Source: Atopobium sp. BS2 (GTDB lineage Bacteria; Actinomycetota; Coriobacteriia; Coriobacteriales; Atopobiaceae). Taken from it: a stretch of DNA of 64,000 bases. The stretch spans positions 1 through 64,000 of the forward strand of contig NZ_JDFG01000033.1 in the NCBI RefSeq assembly GCF_000565075.1. Reading direction: 5' to 3'. Positions within the stretch are counted from its first letter, which is position 1, and each line of letters begins with the position of its first letter. The notes under the pieces are model-generated. The model did not search any database, was not told the DNA's origin, and worked only from the letters and a program-made list of their open reading frames with translations. Shown here piece after piece: positions 15,815 to 24,308 of the stretch. The translations under genes were made by a program, and so were the position numbers.

Positions 15815-17119
15815 TTAAAGTGTGTCGAGAAGACTCTTGGCATCTGCGTCTGGACTACCGAGACAAGAAAAAGTTACGTCAGCCCATGCTTCATAGAGCG
15901 GAATACGTACTGCAGCAAGTTCTTGTATGCCAACACTTTGTGAGAGCGGTCTTCCTGCAATAGCTAGGTCTTCAAGCGGGCGCGTAAGGTAGACAAGCTT
16001 TCCATTTTGACGGAGAAGCTGGTAGTTTGCAGGCGTGACAACTACGCCGCCTCCGCAAGAGATCACCACACCACTCATGCTGGAAATCTCTTGAATTACT
16101 TCATGTTCTAGACGCCTAAATGCTGCTTCACCGTATGTTTGTAGATAGGTTGCCGCTTCGCAGTGAGCTTTCTGCTTGATGAGAAAATCAGTGTCTATCC
16201 AGGGACGATTCAGGAGTTTTGCTAGGGCTTCTCCCGTAGAAGTCTTTCCAACTCCCGGCATACCGATAAGCACGATGTTTTCTTTTGAAGCATGGAGCTC
16301 ACGCGAGATGCTTTCTATCTGCGAGCCTGATACATCTTTTCCCAAAAAGAGTGAGCTTGCTCTAGCTGCTTGAGCTACCAGCATTTTTAAACCATTTGCA
16401 TTGAGTATTCCAAGACTTTCTGCGTCTAAAAGAAGCTGAGAGCGCAGCGGATTATAGATAAGATCAATCACGCATTGGAGGGAAGTAAAAGCAGAAAGTT
16501 CCTCTTTTGAAAGAGGAGAAACACCAGCATGTGGGAACATTCCTACTGGCGTTGCATTGACAAGAAGATTAGCGTCATAGTGGAGTTTAAGCTGGTCATA
16601 GGTAATTGCGCAGTCTACATATGAAGAACTTTCGTGAGGGTTCCTGGAGACTCCCACAACATATGCACCGCCTTTTTTGAGCGCATAGCAAATTGCCTGA
16701 CCAGCGCCACCAAAGGCCCCAAAGACAATCGCTTTCTTTTGGCTTAAGTTGACCTTGAGGCTTTTAATCAGATACTCAAAGCCATACACATCGGTGTTGT
16801 CTGCTGCTATAAAACCATTTGTATCTTTTACTAGGGTATTTGCCGCTCCTATAGCTTGTGCATCCTTAGAAGTAGCGTCTGCAAGAGCACAGGCATCCTT
16901 TTTGTAGGGGATAGTAACGTTCAAGCCCCGCCAAGGTTGGTCTTTGAGAAAACCCTTCAGCTCAGAAGCAGAAAGCTCATGAAGCTGGTAGGGAAATGAC
17001 CCCAACTTTTCATGAATTTCTGCCGACCAACTATGAGAGAGTTTCTCGCCAATAAGGCCGTAAGGAGCAAGAGGAGCTGTAGGGTTACTTGAGGCTTGCT
17101 GCTCAGAATTAGAGCTCAT
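15815..17119 (-). CDS. aroEK: Shikimate dehydrogenase-shikimate kinase fusion
   Basis: This 434-residue bifunctional enzyme has two domains. Residues about 18-275 are AroE: the substrate-binding GEKLSHSWSAEIHE, GLNVTIPYKKD with its catalytic Lys, DNTDVYGFEYL, and an NADP-binding GAFGGAGQAICYAL. Residues about 280-434 are AroK: the P-loop GMPGVGKTSTGEAL, the DTDFLI motif, FRRLEHEV and SCGGGVV. Together they reduce 3-dehydroshikimate and phosphorylate shikimate. It overlaps the chorismate mutase gene by 11 bases. The only step between this enzyme and AroB is supplied by the EIIB-AroQ protein just downstream. Confidence 0.95.
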   Translation of the reverse strand: MSSNSEQQASSNPTAPLAPYGLIGEKLSHSWSAEIHEKLGSFPYQLHELSASELKGFLKDQPWRGLNVTIPYKKDACALADATSKDAQAIGAANTLVKDTNGFIAADNTDVYGFEYLIKSLKVNLSQKKAIVFGAFGGAGQAICYALKKGGAYVVGVSRNPHESSSYVDCAITYDQLKLHYDANLLVNATPVGMFPHAGVSPLSKEELSAFTSLQCVIDLIYNPLRSQLLLDAESLGILNANGLKMLVAQAARASSLFLGKDVSGSQIESISRELHASKENIVLIGMPGVGKTSTGEALAKLLNRPWIDTDFLIKQKAHCEAATYLQTYGEAAFRRLEHEVIQEISSMSGVVISCGGGVVVTPANYQLLRQNGKLVYLTRPLEDLAIAGRPLSQSVGIQELAAVRIPLYEAWADVTFSCLGSPDADAKSLLDTL

Positions 17120-17381
17120 GGTCTGTCTCCTGAACTGCCTTTGCGGCGTTCATCAATACCTCAAGTAACTCTAAAGCATAAGGTTCAAGTTCATTAGAAA
17201 CAGTGGCTTTAACCTGGTCTCTTTTGGCATTTTCTCTTGAGGAATCAAGAACAGTGAGGTCCTGCTCCTTTTTGTAAGCGCCAATTTGTTTGGCAACCGC
17301 AATCCTTTGCTCAAAGAGGTCAAAGATTTGCGCATCAATTGAATCGATTTCCTGGCGAAGCGTTTCTAGCTGACTAGTCAT
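17109..17381 (-). CDS. Chorismate mutase (AroQ-class, monofunctional)
   Basis: This enzyme rearranges chorismate to prephenate, committing to Phe and Tyr. The 90-residue all-helical product has the class signature LRQEIDSIDAQIFDLFEQRI and AVAKQIGAYKKE, with the conserved Arg and Lys residues of the active site. The end of aroC (17374) overlaps its start and it overlaps aroEK, so the four genes aroA-aroC-CM-aroEK are tightly coupled. No prephenate dehydratase or dehydrogenase gene is in the window. Confidence 0.93.
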   Translation of the reverse strand: MTSQLETLRQEIDSIDAQIFDLFEQRIAVAKQIGAYKKEQDLTVLDSSRENAKRDQVKATVSNELEPYALELLEVLMNAAKAVQETDHEL

Positions 17382-18516
17382 TGTGATATCCGTTCTGCTC
17401 AGAGGGCCAGGAATACAAGGTGTCGAGAAGAGCTAGTGCAAAAGCGCTTTCAACGCAGGGCACAGCGCGTAAAACTGCAGTTACATCATGTCTGCCCTGA
17501 ACAGCAAGCTGCTCTGGGTTCATAGTCTGAAGGTTTACTGAGTTCTGTGGTAGGCCAATACTCGAGATAGGTTTTAACGCACATCTAAACCAGATGGGAG
17601 CACCCGTTGAGATTCCACCAAGGATGCCTCCGGCGTGATTGGTGGTTGGTACAACAGTGCCGTTACGCACTTCGTATGCATCGTTATTCTCAGAGCCAAG
17701 GAGATTGGCAACTTCCATGCCGCTACCAAATTCTATGGCTTTAACAGCAGGAATACCAAAGACTGCAGCAGAGATGGTATTTTCAAGCCCATGAAAATGA
17801 GGGCACCCAATACCTGCAGGAACACCCGTTGCAGCACATTCTACGATGCCGCCAACAGTATTTTTCTCTGAGCGCAGCTGCATAAGGAGTGCGCGGGTTT
17901 TCTCGCCAGCTTGAGCATCAAGGAAGGGAAGCTCTTGAGGGTTAGCCTGAAGTAGCTGATTCATTTGGTAAGCAAGTAGCTTGTTGGCCTCAAGTGAGTT
18001 GTCTACGAGCTCAAGAGGAGTGTCGCTGATGTTCTTTATTTTGAGTACGTGAGCTGCAAGGGTAATGCCTTGAGCTTGCAAAATCTGGAGCGCTATGCCT
18101 CCTGCAATGCAGAGAGGGGCGGTTAGGCGGGCGGAAAAATGTCCTCCACCCGTTTGCTTGTACGAGTCTCCCCATTTTGCCCAGGCAGCAAAATCGGCAT
18201 GTCCTGGTCGTGGGACAAGCTTTGTAGCTGCGTAATCTTGTGGACGAACGTTTGTGTTAGGTAGCTCCGCCGTGAGCGGGGAGCCATCTAGAATGCCTTC
18301 TGCTGAAATTCCTGAGACAAACAGTGGATCATCAGTCTCTTTACGCGGAGTATCCCACGGATGCGATGGAGATCTTCTTTGAAGGAATGTCTTGAGAGCT
18401 GCTAAGTCAATGCTAAAACCAGCAGGTAAACCTTCAATGGTGCAGCCGATTTTTGGAGCATGAGACTCGCCAAAAATAGATACTTTTACTGTTGTCCCAA
18501 AAGTTGAGGTCATCAT
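17374..18516 (-). CDS. aroC: Chorismate synthase
   Basis: This FMN-dependent enzyme makes chorismate from EPSP by anti-1,4-elimination. The 380-residue product begins with the diagnostic GTTVKVSIFGESHAPKIG. It has RRSPSHPWDTPRKE, HADFAAWAKWGD and GGGHFSARLTAPLCIAGG, and ends with the conserved ALALLDTL region. Two adjacent ATG codons are possible starts. It begins immediately after the aroA stop codon and overlaps the chorismate mutase gene by eight bases. Reduced FMN must be supplied from elsewhere. Confidence 0.96.
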   Translation of the reverse strand: MMTSTFGTTVKVSIFGESHAPKIGCTIEGLPAGFSIDLAALKTFLQRRSPSHPWDTPRKETDDPLFVSGISAEGILDGSPLTAELPNTNVRPQDYAATKLVPRPGHADFAAWAKWGDSYKQTGGGHFSARLTAPLCIAGGIALQILQAQGITLAAHVLKIKNISDTPLELVDNSLEANKLLAYQMNQLLQANPQELPFLDAQAGEKTRALLMQLRSEKNTVGGIVECAATGVPAGIGCPHFHGLENTISAAVFGIPAVKAIEFGSGMEVANLLGSENNDAYEVRNGTVVPTTNHAGGILGGISTGAPIWFRCALKPISSIGLPQNSVNLQTMNPEQLAVQGRHDVTAVLRAVPCVESAFALALLDTLYSWPSEQNGYHND

Positions 18517-19797
18517 TTATGACTCCATACTGTGACAGACGCCACCAAGCTGCTTGAAGTGCTCAAAGAAGAACGGATACGACTTATTGATTGCTTCGGC
18601 ATGGGTGATTATGACAGGACCCGTTGCATACGAAGCCAAAATAGTTGCCATCATCACCATGCGATGATCATTGCACGAGTCCACAATGCAGCTGACGGGC
18701 TGTTTTCCTCCCGTGATAATAAGCTCCGTTTGATCGTCAGAGAGCTCAACGGTTACACCAAATGCCCTAAGTACGCTGCAGATACTTTGAACGCGGTCGG
18801 ACTCTTTAAGATGAAGGCGCTGAATATTGGTAAGCCTACTTGTTCCAGGGATAAACGCAGCTAATGCAGCAAGTACCGGAGCAAGATCGCACACCTCGGA
18901 GACAGAAATGGTAAACGGTCGCAGGTGATCTATCATACAAGCTGCACCTTTTTGCTGGCGAGAAACACGTGCGCCCACAAGCGATAACACGGCCAAGATA
19001 GCTCTGTCTCCCTGGACACTTTGCATGGAGAGCCCTGTGACCTCTACGCCTTGCCCAATTGCACCTGCAGCAAGCCATGGTGCAGCGTTTGACCAATCTC
19101 CTTCGATTGAATAAACGCCTGGACAAACGTAGTGTTGAGGCTCAATGATGTAGGTGGCATTCTTTGCATCAAATACAGTAGTAACGCCAAAGTCTTTCAA
19201 TACGTGCTCTGTGATAGCCAGATAGTCTTTTGACTGGATGGACCCTGTAATTTGTATCGTTGAAGATTCATTTAACAAAGGTAATGACAGCAAAAGTCCA
19301 GAAATAAATTGGGATGAGATATCTCCTGGTAGCTCAAATAAACCGCCAATAAGTTTGCCCGAAACCTCAAGGGTCTTCTCGTCTTGCCAGCTAAAAGACA
19401 TACCATGGGCAGAGAGTTCTGAGACAAGAGGCTCTAGGGGTCGAGAAAAGAGTCTTCCTTCTGCAGAAATTGTGGCGTTTACGTTTAGCACCCCCAGAAG
19501 GGGGAGTAAAAACCTGAGCGTGGTGCCAGATTCTTTGCAGTTAAGTTGCACGTTTTGAGGGCGATTTTGCTCTTTTGCAGGGACAACTCTAAATCCCTGT
19601 TTAGTTCTAGCGATAGTGGTGCCTAAAGCTTTAAGGCAATCAACAGTTACTTGAATGTCCTCTGAGATGTAAGGACAGGTAATGTTAGTAGTGCCGTTTG
19701 CAAATGAAGCGCAGATGAGCGCGCGATGAGCGCATGATTTTGACGGGATGGCTTCTACCGTTCCAAACAAATCATGAGGAGTTATTGAAACATCCAT
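18517..19797 (-). CDS. aroA: 3-phosphoshikimate 1-carboxyvinyltransferase (EPSP synthase)
   Basis: This enzyme joins PEP and shikimate 3-phosphate to form EPSP. The 426-residue product shows SKSCAHRALICASFANGTT (shikimate and PEP binding, residues about 18-36), LNCKESGTTLRFLLPLL, GDISSQFISGLLLSLPLL, RLHLKESDRV and DSCNDHRMVMM, the usual EPSPS landmarks. Its ribosome binding site is unusually distant (CGGAG about 12 bases before the ATG). It heads the aroA-aroC-CM-aroEK-aroQ run and is divergent from the aldolase gene at 19900. Confidence 0.96.
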   Translation of the reverse strand: MDVSITPHDLFGTVEAIPSKSCAHRALICASFANGTTNITCPYISEDIQVTVDCLKALGTTIARTKQGFRVVPAKEQNRPQNVQLNCKESGTTLRFLLPLLGVLNVNATISAEGRLFSRPLEPLVSELSAHGMSFSWQDEKTLEVSGKLIGGLFELPGDISSQFISGLLLSLPLLNESSTIQITGSIQSKDYLAITEHVLKDFGVTTVFDAKNATYIIEPQHYVCPGVYSIEGDWSNAAPWLAAGAIGQGVEVTGLSMQSVQGDRAILAVLSLVGARVSRQQKGAACMIDHLRPFTISVSEVCDLAPVLAALAAFIPGTSRLTNIQRLHLKESDRVQSICSVLRAFGVTVELSDDQTELIITGGKQPVSCIVDSCNDHRMVMMATILASYATGPVIITHAEAINKSYPFFFEHFKQLGGVCHSMES

Positions 19798-19843
19798 TTT
19801 TCACACGCTCCGTAACTAATTGCTTGATGTAAGAATACCGCAG

Positions 19844-19873
19844 TTGAGTGTCGGAGAAGGATATGGTTAAAAT
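19844..19873 (+). promoter_or_regulatory. Candidate promoter for the KDPG-type aldolase gene
   Basis: TTGAGT (19844-19849) and TAAAAT (19868-19873) are separated by 18 bases, with about 20 bases to the ribosome binding site AAAGGAGGAAGCAA of the GTG start. Confidence 0.45.
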
Positions 19874-19899
19874 TGTTTGAAGATTAAAGGAGGAAGCAA

Positions 19900-20526
19900 G
19901 TGAATAAGCCTTTTAGCGCCGTAACTCAGGTTTTACGTGGCTATACGTACAATCAGGTTAAAGCTGTAGTTGAGGTTCTTGTTGATTCTCCTGTACATAA
20001 CGTTGAAGTAACCATGAACACTCCAGAAGCTGCCTCGTTAATTCAGAAGCTGTCCAGTGAATATGGTTCTGATATCAATATTGGTGCTGGTACCGTACTT
20101 ACTCTTGAAGATCTGCGGACAGCTCATAAAGCTGGCGCCACGTTTGTTTTAGCACCAACACTGTTCTCTGAAGAGATGTTTGACTACTGCAAAGAGCATG
20201 AGATTTTGAGTGTTCCGGGAGCGTTTACGCCAACAGAGATTGCTCATGCATTTGCTCTTGGTGCAGATATTGTCAAAGTATTCCCCGCAAATGAGGTTAG
20301 TTATGGATACGCCAAAAAGGTATGTGAGCCTTTAGGAAACTTGCCTCTTATGGCGGTTGGTGGCGTTACAACAGATAATCTTGCTGAAGTATTTGCTGGC
20401 GGTTATGCCTATGTAGGAACTGCTAACGGCATCTTCAACAAAAACGATATCCTAGCTGAAGACAAGACTGCCTTAAACGAGTCAGTACGTAAGCTTGCAG
20501 AAGAGCTGGAGCGTCTAGGACGTTAG
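19900..20526 (+). CDS. eda: KDPG/KHG aldolase-family protein
   Basis: This is a class I aldolase of the Eda family, which cleaves 2-keto-3-deoxy-6-phosphogluconate or related keto acids to pyruvate and an aldehyde. The 208-residue product has the early Glu in NVEVTMNTPEA, the NIGAGTVLT segment, the SVPGAFTPTEI segment, the Schiff-base Lys in ADIVKVFPANE, and the phosphate loop AVGGVTTDNLAE. GTG is the start, with a near-perfect AAAGGAGGA site. No phosphogluconate dehydratase or sugar kinase gene is beside it. It sits between aroA and aroB and overlaps the end of aroB by four bases, tail to tail. Confidence 0.9.
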   Translation: MNKPFSAVTQVLRGYTYNQVKAVVEVLVDSPVHNVEVTMNTPEAASLIQKLSSEYGSDINIGAGTVLTLEDLRTAHKAGATFVLAPTLFSEEMFDYCKEHEILSVPGAFTPTEIAHAFALGADIVKVFPANEVSYGYAKKVCEPLGNLPLMAVGGVTTDNLAEVFAGGYAYVGTANGIFNKNDILAEDKTALNESVRKLAEELERLGR

Positions 20527-21602
20527 TCTTCTTTTGCTAGCTCAATCAGCTGTTTAAGTTCTGCAAATGATTTGCGCTCAATACGCACATCACCAATGCC
20601 ATAGATAAGCGCCATATCAATTGAATTTGCGTGGCTTTTCTTGTCATGAAGTGCTGCGCTGTAAAGTTCTTCCACAGTAAATGAAGTGCTGGTAGGAAGG
20701 TTATAAGCTTGAGTGAGCGCGGCGATGTTCTCTGCGTCTTCAACAGAACAAAGACCAAGCTTGGAACAGGCTTTTGCCAACAGGGAAGTTCCAGCAGCCA
20801 CACAGGAGCCGTGTCCAAGTTCAAAGTTGCTGAGCGTCTCAATAGCATGGCCAAGTGTATGGCCCAGATTGAGCAATTTTCTAGACCCTGCTTCTTTGAA
20901 GTCTGCTTCAACGATTGTCTTCTTTATTTCAATGCACTCTTGAATGAGCTCTTGTCTATGAGTCACGTCGATGACCTGCACAGGGTTTCTCGCCAAAGAG
21001 ATTTTATTGAAGAGCTCATGTCCAGAAAGAACGCCATATTTAATAAGCTCTCCGCAGCTATCTTGCAAGAGGGGAGTCGGAATAGAGTTCAGCAGTTCAA
21101 GGTCAACAATAACGGCCTTGGGATTATAGAAGGCTCCAACCAGATTTTTCCCAAACGGTAGGTCAATAGCAGTTTTTCCACCAATTGAGGAGTCAATCAT
21201 CGCTAAAAGAGAGGTGGGGATGTGTACGAGCGCACAACCTCGCATGTAGGTTGCTGCAACAAATCCCGCAAGATCACCAATAACACCTCCGCCAAATGCC
21301 ACAACAATGTCTTCTCGCGTAAAACGGTTTTCTGCAAGGACGCTTACCAGCTTTTGATACGACTCAAATGATTTTGCGTGCTCACCTGTGGACACTGTGG
21401 CGGTTGTAACGGAGTAGCCAGCTGACTCCAACGAGGTAAGAAGCTCAGAGCCGTAGAGCTTGTTCAAATCTGGATGAGTGACTACAAGAATCTTTGACCC
21501 TGAGGTGCAGGAATGAATGAGCTTACCGGCCTGCGCAAGCAGGTGATGCCCTACATGAATTTGATATGAGTCGGATGTTAGGTCAACAGAAATAGTATTC
21601 AT
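20523..21602 (-). CDS. aroB: 3-dehydroquinate synthase
   Basis: This NAD- and zinc-dependent enzyme cyclises DAHP to 3-dehydroquinate. The 359-residue protein has the NAD-binding region VVAFGGGVIGDLAGFVAATYMRG in two parts, then PTSLLAMIDSSIGGKTAIDL and KNLVGAFYNPKAVI. The metal-binding residues are E and H in KYGV..., LNLGHTLGHAIE and ELGHGSCVAAG. GAGGAGTTC precedes the ATG. It is separated from the rest of the shikimate genes only by the oppositely oriented aldolase gene. No DAHP synthase gene is present in the window. Confidence 0.96.
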   Translation of the reverse strand: MNTISVDLTSDSYQIHVGHHLLAQAGKLIHSCTSGSKILVVTHPDLNKLYGSELLTSLESAGYSVTTATVSTGEHAKSFESYQKLVSVLAENRFTREDIVVAFGGGVIGDLAGFVAATYMRGCALVHIPTSLLAMIDSSIGGKTAIDLPFGKNLVGAFYNPKAVIVDLELLNSIPTPLLQDSCGELIKYGVLSGHELFNKISLARNPVQVIDVTHRQELIQECIEIKKTIVEADFKEAGSRKLLNLGHTLGHAIETLSNFELGHGSCVAAGTSLLAKACSKLGLCSVEDAENIAALTQAYNLPTSTSFTVEELYSAALHDKKSHANSIDMALIYGIGDVRIERKSFAELKQLIELAKED

Positions 21603-21713
21603 GAACTCCTCATTTGCTGGTTGAATTCATTTTAGCATGGGAAAATACCAGAAGAAAATTACGCAAACCGTTACAAAAGGCAGTAAGTAGGCTGGGGTAT
21701 ACTTATGCACCAT

Positions 21714-21790
21714 GACTCCGTAGCTCAGTGGATTAGAGCGTTTGCCTCCGGAGCAAAAGGTCGTGGGTTCGAAACCCACCGGGGTCACCA
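21714..21790 (+). tRNA. tRNA-Arg (anticodon CCG)
   Basis: A complete cloverleaf can be folded. The acceptor pairs GACTCCG with CGGGGTC, the D stem is GCTC/GAGC, the anticodon stem TTTGC/GCAAA encloses the loop CTCCGGA (anticodon CCG, reading CGG), and the T arm is GTGGG TTCGAAA CCCAC. The discriminator A and a genome-encoded CCA follow. A TATACT at 21698-21703 could be its -10 element. Confidence 0.96.
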
Positions 21791-21830
21791 CGTGTAAAAA
21801 ACCGGCCATCACTGACTGGAGATTGTTTAT

Positions 21831-24275
21831 ATGTCATTACAAGATACTGCAGGCAAGAGCAGTAAACGTTGTGAAGAAGCGTATGAAGGCTTGACGTCAA
21901 AAGAAGTTGCAGAAAGAGTATCTGCAGGTAAAGTCAATACTAATACAGACGTCAAAACCAAATCTATTGCTCAGATTATTGCAGAGCACAGCTTTACGCT
22001 CTTTAACATAGTTAATGTTTTGATGGCGCTGCTTGTTGTTGTAACGGGACAGTACAGAAATGCACTGTTCATGAGCGTAGTTCTTGCAAACTTGGTCATT
22101 GGTATTGTGCAAGAGATTCGTGCAAAACGCATGGTTGACCGCCTGTCTCTTATGACAGCTCAGAGTGTTTGTGTAATTCGTGACGGAAAAGATACCTTTA
22201 TCAAACCAGACGAGCTTGTCATCGATGATCTTGTGCGCTTGAAGACGGGCGATCAAATTCCTGCTGACAGTATTCTTGTATCAGAGCACGTAAGCGTTGA
22301 TGAAAGCCTTCTAACTGGTGAGGCAGAGCCCGTGCAAAAGACCACGGGAGACGAGCTTCTCTCTGGTAGTTTTGTCGAGAGGGGCAGTCTTGTTGGTAGG
22401 GTATGCCGTGTAGGTCAGGAAGGCTATGCTGCGCGTATTAACGCAGAAGCTAAGTTTGTAAAAGAGATCAATTCAGAGATTCTTACCACCATTAAGTCGA
22501 TTATTCGCGCAGGTTCCATTGCATTGATTCCGCTGGGTATTGGTCTTTTTGTTCGTACCTATTTCATTGGTAACGCCGATTTAAATGAAGCGCTTCTTTC
22601 GATGATTGCTGCCGTTATTGGCATGATTCCTCAAGGACTCGTTCTTCTCACCAGCTCGGTTCTTGCTATTGCAACCATTAGGCTTGGCCAGAAAAATGTT
22701 CTGGTTCAGCAGCAATATTGTATTGAAACGCTGGCACGCGTAGATACCCTTTGTTTGGACAAGACGGGCACTATCACCACGGGAAACATGGAAGTTGCTC
22801 GTATTTTGGATGCTTCGTTTACGCCAATTACTGAGGCCGCAGGCGCTCTACAAGCGGCTGTAAACGTTGTCGGCGCAAACAAAGATGACGCTAACGATAC
22901 GGCTACTGCAATCCTTGCGTACGCATCCAAGCAGGGGATTCAAAGTGAACGCCCTTCTCGCGTTGTGGCGTTTTCTTCCAAGAGAAAGTACTCTGGCTGC
23001 GTCACTGAGGACGGACAGGCATTTGTTATCGGTGCTGCTCAGTTTGTGCTTGGTCCCGAGGCAGCAGACGTTATCGCATCGTCCGATGCATTTGCGTCCA
23101 TTGAACGCGTGCTGGTTGCCTGTACCGTTGATGGATTTGACCAGAATGATACTTTCCAGGGAACTCCTCAGCTCCTAGGTTACGTAGTGCTTAGGGATCA
23201 GATTAGAGAGACCGCCCCACAAACCATTGCATACTTCCTTGAACAAGGCGTTGACCTGCGTGTTATTTCCGGCGATGATCCTCGTACCGTCTCCGCTATT
23301 GCTGAGCGAGCGGGCGTCCCTCACGCCGACGGCTGGGTAGATGCAACTATGCTACACACAGAGGCAGATATTGCTGCAGCTGTCGAGAAGTACCACGTAT
23401 TTGGTCGCGTTACGCCAGAACAGAAGCGCGAGCTTGTTATTGCACTCCAGAATCATGGCCACACGGTTGCCATGACCGGCGACGGCGTCAATGATATCTT
23501 GGCACTGAGGCAATCGGACTGTTCTATTTCTGTTGCTTCTGGTTCTGCTGCAGCTAGAAATGTTGCAGAGATTGTTCTGGCAGACAACGATTTTGCGCAC
23601 ATGCCAGAAGTTGTTGCCGAAGGTAGGCGCTCTATCAATAACCTTCAGCGATCTGCTGCACTCATTCTTGTAAAGACGGTTTATACTGCGGCTTTAGCGC
23701 TCTATTGCATTATTGCGCCACCATACCCCTTTATTCCTGTTCAGATGTCGCTGCTTTCATTTGCAACCGTTGGCCTGCCATCGTTTGTGTTGGCGCTTGA
23801 GCCAAATCACGATCGCGTAAAGGGCAACTTCCTGGTCAACATTTTGCGCAAGTCACTACCTGCTTCTATTGCAGTAACTATCACGCTTGCACTTCTTATG
23901 ACTGCAGGTCATCTGTTTAAGTTGAACCTGTCTCAGGTGTCTACGATGGCGCTTATCACCACCGCAACAGTTGGTTTTGCGCTGCTCAGAAGGATTTCTT
24001 TGCCTCTCACCAAGCTCCGCGTTGCACTTCTTGTTGTATGCATTGCCATTGTGGTTGGCGGATGCACGGTAGCGCAGGACTTCTTCCGCATTGCACCTCT
24101 CACCCCACGCATCTTGCCGTACTTGTCAATTTGTTTGGTGATTTCCGTTATTATCTTCAACAGAATTTCCGAGCGTTACATTCACAACTATACAAAGGAT
24201 CGATTCTTTGACCTGGTTGTGAGATTAATGGGAGGAAAGTCAACTTATAGCTCTTCTGCTGATATAAACGATTAA
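21831..24275 (+). CDS. CtpE-like P-type cation ATPase (probably calcium)
   Basis: This 814-residue membrane pump is predicted to move a cation using an aspartyl-phosphate intermediate. Visible features are the actuator loop LLTGEAEPV (residues about 160-168), the transmembrane IPQGLVLLTSSVLA near 266-279, the phosphorylation site DKTGTITTG with Asp310, and the hinge TGDGVNDILALRQSD near 548. A six-helix C-terminal membrane block ends the protein. The absence of heavy-metal CPC motifs and the PQGL helix resemble mycobacterial CtpE, described as a calcium importer. The ion is inferred. It follows the tRNA-Arg gene, with GGAGATTG as ribosome binding site. Confidence 0.88.
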   Translation: MSLQDTAGKSSKRCEEAYEGLTSKEVAERVSAGKVNTNTDVKTKSIAQIIAEHSFTLFNIVNVLMALLVVVTGQYRNALFMSVVLANLVIGIVQEIRAKRMVDRLSLMTAQSVCVIRDGKDTFIKPDELVIDDLVRLKTGDQIPADSILVSEHVSVDESLLTGEAEPVQKTTGDELLSGSFVERGSLVGRVCRVGQEGYAARINAEAKFVKEINSEILTTIKSIIRAGSIALIPLGIGLFVRTYFIGNADLNEALLSMIAAVIGMIPQGLVLLTSSVLAIATIRLGQKNVLVQQQYCIETLARVDTLCLDKTGTITTGNMEVARILDASFTPITEAAGALQAAVNVVGANKDDANDTATAILAYASKQGIQSERPSRVVAFSSKRKYSGCVTEDGQAFVIGAAQFVLGPEAADVIASSDAFASIERVLVACTVDGFDQNDTFQGTPQLLGYVVLRDQIRETAPQTIAYFLEQGVDLRVISGDDPRTVSAIAERAGVPHADGWVDATMLHTEADIAAAVEKYHVFGRVTPEQKRELVIALQNHGHTVAMTGDGVNDILALRQSDCSISVASGSAAARNVAEIVLADNDFAHMPEVVAEGRRSINNLQRSAALILVKTVYTAALALYCIIAPPYPFIPVQMSLLSFATVGLPSFVLALEPNHDRVKGNFLVNILRKSLPASIAVTITLALLMTAGHLFKLNLSQVSTMALITTATVGFALLRRISLPLTKLRVALLVVCIAIVVGGCTVAQDFFRIAPLTPRILPYLSICLVISVIIFNRISERYIHNYTKDRFFDLVVRLMGGKSTYSSSADIND

Positions 24276-24308
24276 ACTGAAGCACAAGCAAAGAGTTGTG
24301 GAGGGTGT

